Assembly (NCBI RefSeq): GCF_964340395.1
Contig: NC_135564.1
Span: 16,035,957 to 16,099,956, forward strand
Reading direction: 5' to 3'
DNA: 64,000 bases
Origin: Glandiceps talaboti
Lineage: Eukaryota > Hemichordata > Enteropneusta > Spengelidae
In this document: positions 53,124 through 64,000 of the stretch, piece after piece
Numbering within the stretch: the first letter of the stretch is position 1
Layout of the letters: each line of letters begins with the position of its first letter
The notes under the pieces: model-generated
Told to the model about the DNA's origin: nothing
Seen by the model: only the letters and a program-made list of their open reading frames with translations
Databases searched by the model: none
Made by a program: the position numbers and the translations under genes

Positions 53124-55380
53124 GCAGCGATCAGACAAATCTTACGAGTTAATCAAACCAGCTGTGATCATATATATCCACTTTAAATAAATCAAATCAA
53201 TGAGTCTGGCTTAAAGTCAACTCCGTGATGTTCATCAACTTATTCACAATCTTTGAGCACCATCCCAAGTATTCAAACGTTATCAATTATACATGTAGAA
53301 TAAAATGGATTCAGTAACTTTAAACAACTTGATATTCTATATATCATATTTTAATAAGCAGAAAGCAAATTTCTCTGAAAATGCATATTTTATTAGTAGT
53401 GTAAAGTATTCAACTGAATGGGATAAAACAAAAGAGGAATTGTGCCTATCCAATAAAGAAAACCTTTTCCATAACATTTCCTTATATTGCCAAGTCAGAA
53501 TTTTGAGACTTGAATATTTTATGTTTACAGTATAGATATTCTATCTGGAAGTAGACACAACAGCAGACTTCTCTAAATCAAGCCCCTAATGTGGTTACCT
53601 TGTAGTCTTCTCCTAAAAGCTCCTCGCAAGTAATTTAAGTGAAGCCTTCATTCCTTCCGCTCGGTCGTAAAGTGATTCGCGCGAAACAAGATTTCCTGTC
53701 ACGTGGCGTGTTTTGAAGTTGAACACATTAAGTACATAAGAGGCATAACAACTGTTAACTCTGCTAGAATAATTGTTATGATTAGAACCTAATACGCTAC
53801 AAGCCTCCAAGTCAATCACGTGATAAAAAGCTTGATAAAAAGTCACGATTTAAAGTCTCAGATTTGTTTAAACCACTACCCTTTAAAAAGATATGGAAGG
53901 GTAGTAAATTGCAAAGTACAAAGTTGGAGATATTCCAATTCTCAGAAATTGAAAATATCTAATCAGATCAACTGACCTAGTCAGGCTTAATGTAATACCT
54001 TGTTCTAATATACCATAGCCATGACAACCAGAGGGAGTAACATGAGACGTTCTTTTGCTTTCAAGGCTAATTGCACTTAAATGGAAACCTATTTCTTTAC
54101 AAAAGGTGCACTAATTCCGATTAGTGTTTGCCGTCTGGTTTCGCTCCGTTGCAACTTCGTTTGAATTGAAATTAAAGAGTTGGGGTTCAACGGTCGATAT
54201 GATGTAATTCAGTATTTATGGTCAGAGATGATGTACAGAGCAATTTTTGTAATTGTGCTTGAAAATTATAGTTAGTCGGTAGGTATAGTTGATGTTTAAG
54301 TGTATTTTAGGCTGTTGGCTACTGTTTTTTCTACGACACCATTCAGTAAACATAGATGGATATCATATAACCATGGATAGTCCCCTGCACTGCCTATGAT
54401 ACAACTGCTTGTTCAAAGAACTTTAGTTTACAGACCTCAGCGAATACGAGAAGTATTGAATCTTATCCAGTCAACCATTTCTCGTAAATGTGTAGGGAAA
54501 GATATGCTATAGTCTTTTTACGATCAAGCTACATCAGAACTCAAATATCCAATTTAGATTACGCCCTTGGTTAAAGACATGTAATAAATTTGAAGTACAA
54601 ACAATTAATAGACGGTGAGAAATAAAGAAAACACTAGAATTGGAGATAACATGACAAAGATAAAAAGCACATCAATATAATGGAGGTCATTTCAATCCCG
54701 GATTTCAACAACTTCTGAAAAACAATTAGGGAGAGATAATCAGCCCATGGAAGTGGTTTTTGTGACAGGAGAAGTAAGCTTTCATGACTAACTGGTGCAT
54801 ACAATCAGCAATATCTTCCAAACCACTTACAAAGCTAATTATAAGTTCATAAATATAGATTCAGTACATATTGGTCAATATCGTGTGTACACAAGCATAG
54901 AATAATCTTAAAATTGCATGTCCCTTATCTCTATGTATCATTATATTACTATTATAATATTTTTGCCGACAGTTAATATTTGTCAAACAAGCTAAAATGA
55001 TCCGTTTCTCACAGATAAAGCCATAATAGCATTGACTGGCTGATAAGGCATGGTGGTTACATCTCTCCTCGGGGAGACAGGAAAGATTACAGAGAAGATT
55101 AGATGACACAATAGAAAGTATACTATGAAGTGAGACTTGTCCGATTGCTTTTGATTTCGTTAGATTCCTGAGATTATTTTATAGCCCGATGTAAATGAAC
55201 AGCATATCTGACACATATACTACCATCATTCAAGTGACCCATAGTGAACGCTTTGTGAGATGAACATCTCTAGACAATAATGAGAGATTGAATTGAATCG
55301 CTTCATATAACAGTCATCCTGAGACTATATATTTCGATAGGAAATCTATTGTTGACTAATTTAGCAGTGCAAACAGAACT
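53124..55380. other. gene-free sequence
   Basis: AT-rich sequence with chance open frames only, and no mobile element recognised. Confidence 0.45.
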
Positions 55381-55401
55381 ACTACTACAACAACAACAAC
55401 C

Positions 55402-55443
<42 letters not shown>

Positions 55444-55464
55444 AACATAATATTAATAATTAAC

Positions 55465-55507
<43 letters not shown>

Positions 55508-55517
55508 GCTACTACTG
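55381..55517. repeat. (CAA)n and (ACT)n trinucleotide arrays
   Basis: A (CAA)n block with one CCAA slip (55386-55441) is followed by a short AT-rich bridge and a (ACT)n block (55463-55515). Confidence 0.96.
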
Positions 55518-55612
55518 GGTATGGTCAATAGAAACAACTATTACTAGTAGTAGTACTACTACACTACACCATCACTACCACTACTGCTACCACTAGGTAT
55601 GGGCAATAGAAA
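55517..55612. repeat. direct duplication next to the trinucleotide arrays
   Basis: GGGTATGGTCAATAGAAA at 55517 recurs as AGGTATGGGCAATAGAAA at 55595, each preceded by ACT/GCTACC-type triplets. The roughly 78-bp unit, array plus tail, has therefore been duplicated. Confidence 0.7.
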
Positions 55613-56810
55613 TATCCCTCGGCAGCTTTTGTTTCAAAACGTCTATCTATGTCACAGTGCCTTCTTTTCCGGTTTAATGACTTCAGCGTTGCTTATAGTT
55701 ATATCGAGTGTATTCTACACCACGTTTTCAATTTAAATCTTCAAGCTTTACATGCCTGTATCGCTAAATGGAGCATATATGTAAATGAACACAAATGATG
55801 CCACAGCTATCGATGATGAAGTATTTCTTAATGATGTTTAATGCGATCCACATATCGCATTGACCTCTGTGGACTTAAATCGTAAGATTAAGCCACAGAC
55901 CGTATTCTATACACAAGTTAGACAACAAAACTGTGATTTATAGTTGAATAGTGTAAAAGATGCGAAAGTGACTGTGATTCTATGTCGCGTTCAGTGTGGT
56001 CGTTCTACTTCTAAGTCTTCACTCATCGTAAAACTATTTGAGCGTTCAAAAACCCTCACTTATATGAATCAATAATCAATTTCGCTGAACAAAAAGTGCT
56101 ATTTGATGCAGTACCGTGGGTTAAATTAAAGGGATAATTCACAGGTCATGGATTTTGGTTTATTTTAAGAAGGCATAGGGTAATAGGAGGTTATTCGTTT
56201 GTGTCAAGAATGTTGATTGGATAGCTGTCCCAGTCACCCATTTATCATACCTTAAAATAATATCCCGTCTAACCTTCGCCTTCCCCATTAAGTGACTTTA
56301 CTCAATGCAAATATGTACAGCAGATATTAAATTGATAGATTGGGAGAATAATCCCTAGTTTGACCTACAAAATGTACCTCTTTAAGGTACGCTACTCAAT
56401 CGAAAACATATGCAGCAAATAAGAATAAGAATGTGTTAGAGTAGATTATTTGCTCTGTGCAAGCACTTCAAAGAAAACTGATCCTAAAGGTACAGTTTAC
56501 AACCCTTGGAAACAAAGAGGACACATTTCCGTAGAGAAGTTAACTCGATACCAAATTCAGACGTTTGCATCGCACTCTCAGCGATGCTAAAGCTTATTTT
56601 AAAAAATGTTTAATTAAATCAGTTTTTTGCGCATATCTCTTCTATTGTTCATGTTTGAGTAGAACATTCAACATTTCAAAAACTCGGATAACACTTTTAG
56701 TTTTGCATTCTTAAAGTGTAAGTTTTGAAAACGATAACCAAATCCAGATTATGTTGTAAAATTTATCACATTTGCTAGAAAACTTTGTTATAACAATGAT
56801 GTGTTTAACT
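55613..56810. other. gene-free spacer
   Basis: No supported gene or transposon. Confidence 0.45.
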
Positions 56811-57120
56811 TATTTTTAGCACAACTGAACTGATGTTTAGTAGTGCTTTATGTATGTATGTATGTATGTATGTATGTATGTATGTATGTATGTATGTATG
56901 TATACATTTATGTATGCCAAAAGTACATTGCCACTTCCAGTTCAAAGTCCGCTTCTCACAGTACACAATGTAAACGCTTGGTGAAATATGTGTGTGCGAA
57001 TGTTAGTCATGGATCTACTTTTATATTAGTGGAGATTTTACTTAAGGGTATCCAATATGAAGATCGTTCAACCAATATGATGATGGCCTGATCACAATAT
57101 AGCACTTAATACTTTTAAAA
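56811..57120 (+). repeat. dispersed repeat, family C, copy 2, with (TATG)n array at 56848-56904
   Basis: The family-C start (TTTTTAGCACAACTGAACTG) is followed 15 to 20 bases later by about 14 TATG units. The downstream frame at 56843-57091 begins in the array and has no family resemblance. Confidence 0.65.
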
Positions 57121-57129
57121 GGTGTTATT

Positions 57130-57755
57130 TGGTCAACAATTTAAACTCCGAAACTACTTAACAGATTCTTTTGAAAATTGGTGGTAATGTTTTGTTATGT
57201 CCTGGTGAAGAATTATGGAAGACAATATGACCTGATTGTTGCTATGCAAATACTGTGAGACTTGTCAAACAGCTAAAACTGCAAAATTACTACTAGTAAT
57301 TTCCTGAAATTTAGTGATGATGTTTCTGGGGTATATATGAAATTTTTTTGATGAAACGATTATACAATCGTTAATATGCATATTATTTACGAGTTCTGGT
57401 AACAAATTCAAACTTCGAAACTACTTGGCAGATCTACATACTAAAAGAAATACCTTCTTTATAAAATAACAGCTTGCATTACAGTATCAGCTGTGCACAG
57501 TGCTATTGGCGCAAATGTTTAGAGGTAATGCAACACTGATTTTCGAGATAGATGTTAAAGTACAGACGACATAATGGCAATTTCATGATATCTACAGACT
57601 AGTATAGCTTCTTATTCCGGAACCTTCTGATAAAAAGCTGGTGTGGTTAGCTATTTATAGATGAAAATGTTTGAAGGTAAAGATGATGAAACAATCTAAA
57701 TGGTTTCTGTTCGAGATGAGGCTGGAAATAATGACAATTTCATGATATCTACATA
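57130..57755. repeat. repeat body with internal direct duplications
   Basis: A module reading TTTAAACTCCGAAACTACTT at 57141 recurs as TTCAAACTTCGAAACTACTT at 57408, 267 bases on. A second module, TTTCATGATATCTACA with AATGRCAA in front, occurs at 57571-57596 and 57727-57753. This is probably the continuation of the family-C repeat. Confidence 0.6.
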
Positions 57756-60674
57756 TCGCTCTCTTAAAGCCATTGGACTGAAACAAAACTGTCATTACCG
57801 TTCCCCAGTATTTTTTCAATCTGATCTTTGATGGCCTGGATGAGTAAAGCAAAGATTGATTAACGATACAACCAGGCCGACGAATCGCACATTACAGTTG
57901 ATGTATGAGATCAGCTATAACTGGGGAATTGAAATAATTTAAACACCATACTTGTGTGTCAGTTAGTTATGATTTATTATAATGATCAAGACCAAGGGAT
58001 AAGTGTTGGCATGATAATGAATGACAACAACATTCAGACATGTACACTCACATAGTATCCGTCCACTGGCATGAATTTACATGCGGTTAGCCAGACAAAG
58101 TGGCTCAATTCAATAAATCAACATCTTGCCAAGCCTTTAACCTTCGCCTTTAGGGACAATATATTTCACATGTGTTCTGCTGTCGTCTTTATTGTCACGG
58201 GATATACGATGTTTAGGTTTGGGTTATTTCCAATTTATTAGCTTAACAGGATAGTAGGTCATTCCATCTGAGGATAGTATGGACAGACGTATGGCTATGG
58301 GAGTGTTCATAGTAGTAACAAAATGAGATAACATTATTTAGAAATAATTATCACACTATGTGCACATAATCTTTACCTGTAACTTGTAATCTAGTTAACC
58401 TGGCAAGATGACGTATTTCCGAAGTAACACGGCTCGGTATTGTCTCTTTCTGAAAAATTAAAACGTGTTGTTTCAACACACTAATTTTTCTCTTAAGAGT
58501 TATTTTAACATTTGCATATTATTATCCACTCATGATTCAGGTATGATATTTAGGTGCATGGTTCGTATTCTTCACTGAACGTACTTTCACTTCGTGGGTG
58601 GTATTTTTCTACACGGAAAAGTTCAAAATACATTCCCAAATCATCATCTTCATCAATCAACATGACATTGTTGTTTACTTTTGTGAAAAATATAGGACCC
58701 CATTCTCAGTCTCATAAACATGTACCTTGACTGAAAAAAATGGGCAATATTAGAGAATGATATATTGTTCGTAAAGTAATTGAAATGAGATTGACATCAG
58801 AGGGCTTTTCCAAATTAACACATATGAGATATGAGCAACAATTAGGTGTTCATACTTTGCCCATTATGACGTTTTACAAATTGAAACGTGTTATCATTTT
58901 CGAGAGCGACACATTGATAGATAGCTGTCGTGCATGGACAAAATCGTTATCGCTTTCGCTCCATATGTTGCTGAGCTAAAGTATTCGTCATGCATCTGTC
59001 GTTTACCAATTTCTCGAGTAAACATCGCAACAAGACAATGCCGAGTAATGTTTTATCATTTATTTTGCTTCGTTTCAACACGTTCTACACCAGATTTTCT
59101 CTTATCGCAAAACATATATCAAAAGAATATCTTAAAATACACACGTTTAGCTATTCCTTTGAGAAATGACGACTGCCATACTATTAGGATAAAGCAATCA
59201 CAATATGTTCAATATCTTCACTTGGTATCACAACTACAATTCTTCCACTAATTGAATTATCCAGCTGGAATTGTTTTGTCTGCTTCGTTTTGTTTGCGTG
59301 ATTTCCAGACAGTTCACGTGCCTTCACGCGAGATCGTGTACGACAACTGAAACGTTTGCCTTTCTCTAAATGATATAAACACTGTACTTTTATTATGTTA
59401 AAATTCAATCCCGACAAATCAACTAAATTGTCTCAAGTGTTAAAGTACAGCGAATAACAAAACACTCTCGGAATCTTTTGGAAAGTGCAATATTTTTAAA
59501 TGGCTCTTTATCAAATGACACTTAAGAGGTAATGCACATTTACCTTTATTTATTTAACACTCGAGCTGCAGGATAACATCTTACGGAATATAGCTAGAGT
59601 GGCCGCTTTGCAAATGTTGAGACGCCGGAAACGACATGTACATCCGTTACCGTTTAATTAATAAAGCATTAATTATATTTGATAAAGATTGGCATTCTGA
59701 AGTGTGCAGACGAGGCTTCAGATTTCTTGTCAAGAGCCAGTGAATTGATATGAGTGTTGTACAATTGCACTAGATTGAAAATAATTTACTGTTTCACACC
59801 TAGTGTTTCACATGTAAAAGTCTCAGACACAATATCTTTAAACCCAAACAATTAGCTTAGTTGTGTTTACACAGTCAAGACACATAGTTCCAATTTCGCT
59901 ACTCAAACTAAGTTAAAACAAACGACAGCTTCAAATAGTATGTTCTGTGATGGTACATGTACATAGGTGATTGTAGTTGGTTATGTTAAGGTCACGTGTA
60001 TGAATTAAAAGAGACAAGCAGTAAATGAAAATCCTTGAACCCATCGTAGATACTTAGAAGGCAATTGATTTGATTCAAATAAAGTAATGCTGTACAGTTT
60101 GTTTTCTTGATGCAAGTGGACACGTTTTGCATTCTCTATCGTTAGCAAAGGATTGATGTTGTCAGGTTCGTAACCTAATAAATCAAACGACGATGTACCT
60201 ATCATTGATGCAATCACAGCGTTGAAATTTATCGTCTGCTTCGGGAACGAGAATTCGAGCTTTGAATGTTTATTCCATAAAAGAAAGTTTCTCTGTCAGT
60301 TAACATTGATTTAGTTTCACACATGTGTATACATACAAAACGAGTGTTCGTTGTATCTTTTGACATATAGAAGTGATGATGATGTGTCGTGAATACAACT
60401 TCGCACGAAAACTTTTTTCTTTTGGAAGCTATCTACAGAGTACAGATTACCACCACGAAATCATGGAAAATCGGAATACCTCCACTGGGTATTTTTATTT
60501 GTAGGGTTGATTCATATTGGGAATTTGTTTTTAGACAACTGCCAAGATGCTATTGTGGAAAATATAGGAATTAAACCTTACTGAGATCAAGTACTAATAT
60601 TAATGTATTTGATAACCCAACCTTCAAACTTGACTTTCAAACTATATTTATTACGTGGAGCGCCGACTAGTAAC

Positions 60675-60675
<1 letters not shown>
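57756..60675. other. gene-free sequence
   Basis: No exon or mobile element was recognised. A 105-codon plus-strand frame at 58934-59251 has no family signature and is within the range expected by chance. Confidence 0.45.
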
Positions 60676-60769
<94 letters not shown>

Positions 60770-60818
60770 GTGTGTGTGTGTTTGTCTGTCTGTGCGTCTG
60801 CCTGCCTGTCTGCCTGCC
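60676..60818. repeat. (TA)n-(GT)n-(TCTG/CCTG)n compound microsatellite
   Basis: About 46 TA units (60676-60768) are followed by a short GT run and then TCTG, TGCG and CCTG units to 60818. All open frames across it are repeat translations. Confidence 0.98.
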
Positions 60819-61067
60819 ATCGATTTCCTTTTATTACTTCAAAGGGGTAGGGGGGGGGCTTCAAATGGTCCAACAACAATCTTACATATGGCTAAGTTTG
60901 GAGAACTTTGAACAACTAGGACTGTTGGGGACATGTGTCACGTGGTGCATTCTACCTTTAATGTATTCATACGTACATCATTAAAGCTGAACAGTCTTCA
61001 AACTCATCATAATCTCAGTTTACGAATGAATACCCTAATCTGATATTGATTAACCGGTATACAGTTA
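60819..61067. other. gene-free spacer
   Basis: A G run lies near 60849-60858. Nothing else was recognised. Confidence 0.5.
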
Positions 61068-61158
61068 TGGGGATCAACTGTATTCCCAAATAGCTAATAT
61101 AAATACCCCTGGTGTACGCACTTTCAGTATCACATCTGCGTCGCCACTGTACAGTATA
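61068..61158 (-). repeat. dispersed repeat, family B, copy 2 (inverted)
   Basis: On the minus strand it reads GGCGACGCAGATGTGATACT, then GTACACCAGGGGTATTTATA and GGGAATACAGTTGATCCCC, matching 43486-43573. A CATA-type array also lies on the same (5') side here, but about 106 bases away (61265) instead of adjacent. Confidence 0.75.
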
Positions 61159-61264
61159 GGGTTTTCCGATATACTTCAATGACATTGTGTCATCGAATTG
61201 GTTTGTAAACAGTTCAGTCCTTCAACATAAGCCTCTGTATGCACCAAATGGGTAATGAATTACG

Positions 61265-61266
61265 TA

Positions 61267-61317
<51 letters not shown>

Positions 61318-61391
61318 AAATGTATGTATGTATGTATGTATGTATGTATGTATGTATGTATGTATGTATGTATGTATGTATGTTTGTTTGC
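61265..61391. repeat. (TCTG)n-(TATG)n microsatellite
   Basis: About 13 TCTG units, a TAAA break, about 15 TATG units, then TTTG units. Confidence 0.97.
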
Positions 61392-62897
61392 TTACCTAAA
61401 AGTCCTCATATTTCTTCGAGTAATTTATATAAAAAATCTCAACTCTTATGAAAATGAGAACGATGTACTTTAAGCATTTAAACAATGCTGATATCATATG
61501 AGTTTCCTTATCATATGTAAATGTTACCAGAAGCCTAGTTTATCAGTAAATAAAGGAAATTGTAATATCTAGCTATCAACTGCAACTGAATAGTCGGAGA
61601 TACATTGTAAAGATTCAGTTTGGAGATGCCATGGTGTTATTAGTTACATACTGAAATATATGGTAAATCAGAAGCTTAATTTCACATCAAGCAAACCTTT
61701 CAAATGTATCATTGATAACTCAAGAAATGTTTTCATGATAAAATTCTGCTGGACGCAAATTTAATCAATACAGTTGCTGAATTAATGTTTGCATACCAAA
61801 TTGTCAAATTTGCATATTCCATTTCGTTGTTAGTAACGGTTTGCTTGGATTAGAAAGTTGCAAAGCTTACTATGCGGATAAAACATATTGGAATTGTCAG
61901 TTGATAATTTGCAATAGTTTAGACTTTGTCGTAACATTTTTTTCATGATCCTATAAAAAATTAACGGTTCTTTGTAAATTGTCTGAGCACTATATAATGA
62001 CTGTATCATTGTCCTGTCATAAATTACACTTGACACCCTTTGTAATCGACACGTGTTAAAATGTTTATGAGGGAAAAGATGCTGACATACTGGGGACGTT
62101 TTTATTCATTACCATGAGATGAATAAGAAATAGTTACAGGAGTCCAACTCTATTCGCCCAACATATATATTGATGCATAAATCGCCATGCAGTTGGATTA
62201 TAACGCTTTCTGGTATTGTCCGTGATCATTAAAATTCAAAGTTTATGAATAAGGTTATTTTGCTACAGGGTATACATGGGGAAACCATCATTACCATGCA
62301 CAAGCCATTTCACTCTAGTAAATTTACGAGAGAAGTATGCAATCCAAGTCTTTGTGACAACAAAAGGATCACAATCATTTAAATGTATGTAGTTGCACCT
62401 CTAATGACAAAATGATATAGCTATGCTATGAATTCATGTATTATATCGCCCAATATAAATGCTCATTAAATTGGACATTTTTGTTTGTAGTGAGATCATG
62501 CGTGTAAGTTAAGGGGACGGGTTCAAGGGGGTTTTCATTACATTACAATCGTCAAAATTCTGCGTTTGGTTTGTTATGTCGATCTCTGACATTTTCCCAA
62601 GAGTAAAGTTTGTTTGTTTCTGTTCACATGCCCTATTAACACTCTATGTGTAGCATACATGCATCAGTGCGTTTTGTTGGGAGGAATGTTCTGAGGGTAG
62701 CGAACCACACTATTATAGCTCCCCGCTGATTCTACCCTTTTTTCTGTCGTACCGATGAACATTGTGTTGTTTCAAGGAGACAGTTACAAGAGACAACACG
62801 TGATAATTTTCGTATCTGTAATATCGCTAGGGTAATGTTTACTAATTGGAACATTCAAATATGTTAGTGAAGTATATAAAGATGGTCAGCACTCTCA
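61392..62897. other. gene-free sequence
   Basis: No exon or mobile element was recognised before the MITE. Confidence 0.45.
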
Positions 62898-62900
62898 TTA

Positions 62901-63356
62901 GGGTAACCATATTTTTTTCTTTTTCTCATTACCCGACCGACCCAAATTTTCAGCTCTGACATTGAAATAAAAAAAATATTTGCGCCCGCCCTTAATATTT
63001 TGCGGAATAGTGCTGTCTCTCTGACAAGAATAAGCAAGTGTCTTGACTGTCGATGTCATCTACAGTCATGGTGGCGATGACGACACTTGTTCACGAACAT
63101 AGTTTTTTTCATGACGCATTTCGTTCATGACGGAAGTTATTAAGTAGGGGCGGGGGACTGAAAACATGAAAATTGTGTAGAGAAGCTGGGAAAGGGTTTG
63201 TTACCAAGAATCAAATAAAAATAAGATAGCGAGGTAGAAAAGGATAAGCAAAGAAACATGAAGATGGTTTTTCTATTTGTTTACTTTAAAAAAAATCGAC
63301 TGACCGACCCATAGTTGCCATGAAAAAGTAATGAGAGACATACAATAGGTTCACCC
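62901..63356 (+). mobile_element. PIF/Harbinger-type MITE, copy 2 (456 bp)
   Basis: The left end is GGGTAACCATAT and the right end reversed is GGGTGAACCTAT. It is flanked by a perfect TTA duplication at 62898-62900 and 63357-63359. The interior aligns with copy 1 over its whole length, with small insertions such as a duplicated TTTCATGACG-type segment near 63105-63130. No transposase frame is present. Confidence 0.88.
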
Positions 63357-63359
63357 TTA

Positions 63360-63930
63360 TCATGTTGGATCGACATAACATGTGACTCTTTGGTGCTGTG
63401 CCCTGTTCATGTAGACTTAGCTACAAATTGATGCCCTGCGAGTAATAGACGGCTTCTGCCGAATTGCGTGAAATGGGAAGCTGCCTTCCTTGTTACACAA
63501 TAATTCCTTTAATGGTTTAGATGTACATCCTAGATTGTCAAATCAGTGCATTTAGTCTATGTGTTTTCTCGTTACAAACACGCATATAGCTTTAAGACGA
63601 ATGGCCCAGTGGCTCGTATCATCCATGTATCGCGTTTCTTGTCTTTTATCTCACCCCTATACCCACGTCATGTACTCGTACAACGAGGCCTTAGTGGCAC
63701 TTGAAACGATATGATCGCAAGAAGTAGCGATACAGGGGACGATAAACCCTATTTCTCCACGTCATCTTTACAGTGGATCGTTTAATTGGATGATATCACA
63801 GCAGTGCATGCGATCAGGAAAGCATACCAAATGATCAATAGCCAGCTTTTCATAGTTTACCTGTTTACGTGTTGACTTATACGTCATTACAGTTTGTCAA
63901 ACTTTAGTTTCTACAATAACTGAGTGCAAA
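63360..63930. other. spacer, possible promoter region of the gene at the right edge
   Basis: Balanced sequence with no array. No distinct TATA box or initiator can be named with confidence. Confidence 0.35.
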
Positions 63931-64000
63931 ATGGCTGTAACTAAAGCGTCCAATGTCCGTGCACGTCTCGCATTACGTCGCTGGAGATTTCAAAACAAAG
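63931..64000 (+). CDS. possible 5' end of a coding region running off the window
   Basis: An ATG in good context (A at -3, G at +4) opens a frame that stays open to the last base: 23 codons beginning MAVTKASNVRARLALRRWRF. It is basic, with six Arg, and the DNA is unusually CpG-rich for this window, both of which suggest coding sequence. The fragment is too short to name a family, and a chance frame cannot be excluded. No stop is seen in frame for the 30 bases upstream, so the true start could be further left. Confidence 0.33.
   Translation, partial: MAVTKASNVRARLALRRWRFQNK

Overview
This window looks like animal (metazoan) nuclear DNA, most likely from a marine invertebrate. It is AT-rich by eye, almost free of genes, full of long microsatellites, and carries eukaryotic mobile elements (a LINE 3' end, tRNA-derived SINEs and short inverted-repeat DNA transposons). 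The one clear coding segment ends in a GT splice donor. I see no prokaryotic gene organisation and no CRISPR array. The phylum is not settled by what I can read. The mix of SINE, LINE and (CATA)n arrays would fit a mollusc, another lophotrochozoan or an invertebrate deuterostome.

The only confidently coding segment is 30109-30769 (+). It is the first coding exon of a natriuretic-peptide-receptor-like gene: a signal peptide followed by the N-terminal part of an ANF-receptor (periplasmic-binding-protein type I) ectodomain, of the kind found in receptor guanylate cyclases. It ends in phase 1 at a GTAAGT donor. I could not recognise any later exon in the 33 kb downstream, so the right half of the window is probably intron 1, intergenic DNA, or both. 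A second possible coding start lies at 63931 and runs off the right edge.

Mobile DNA. Three copies of one inverted-repeat element (30844-31306, 52727-53120 in reverse, 62901-63356) have GGGTGA/GGGTAA ends and TAA/TTA target duplications, which fits a PIF/Harbinger-type MITE. One copy sits about 75 bp inside intron 1 of the receptor gene. Related end fragments occur near 27430, 34016 and 50387. A decayed, 5'-truncated CR1/L2-like LINE lies at about 44740-45460. Copies of one tRNA-derived SINE lie at 21945-22100, 26165-26405 and 47010-47315 (minus strand). Other dispersed repeats are recognisable only because they recur within the window: 2484-2805 with 22108-22330, 43486-43573 with an inverted copy at 61068-61158, and 49944 with 56811.

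Tandem DNA. There are ten substantial (CATA)n/(TATG)n arrays in both orientations, one long (GA)n tract, two long (TA)n tracts, trinucleotide arrays, and several degenerate minisatellites (1530-1890, 12770-12915, 18981-19080, 32900-34450, 57130-57755). Most long open frames in the window are translations of these arrays and are not genes. I found no clear evidence of a previously undescribed biological system. The most useful leads are the MITE family with readable target duplications, and the receptor exon with its missing partner exons.
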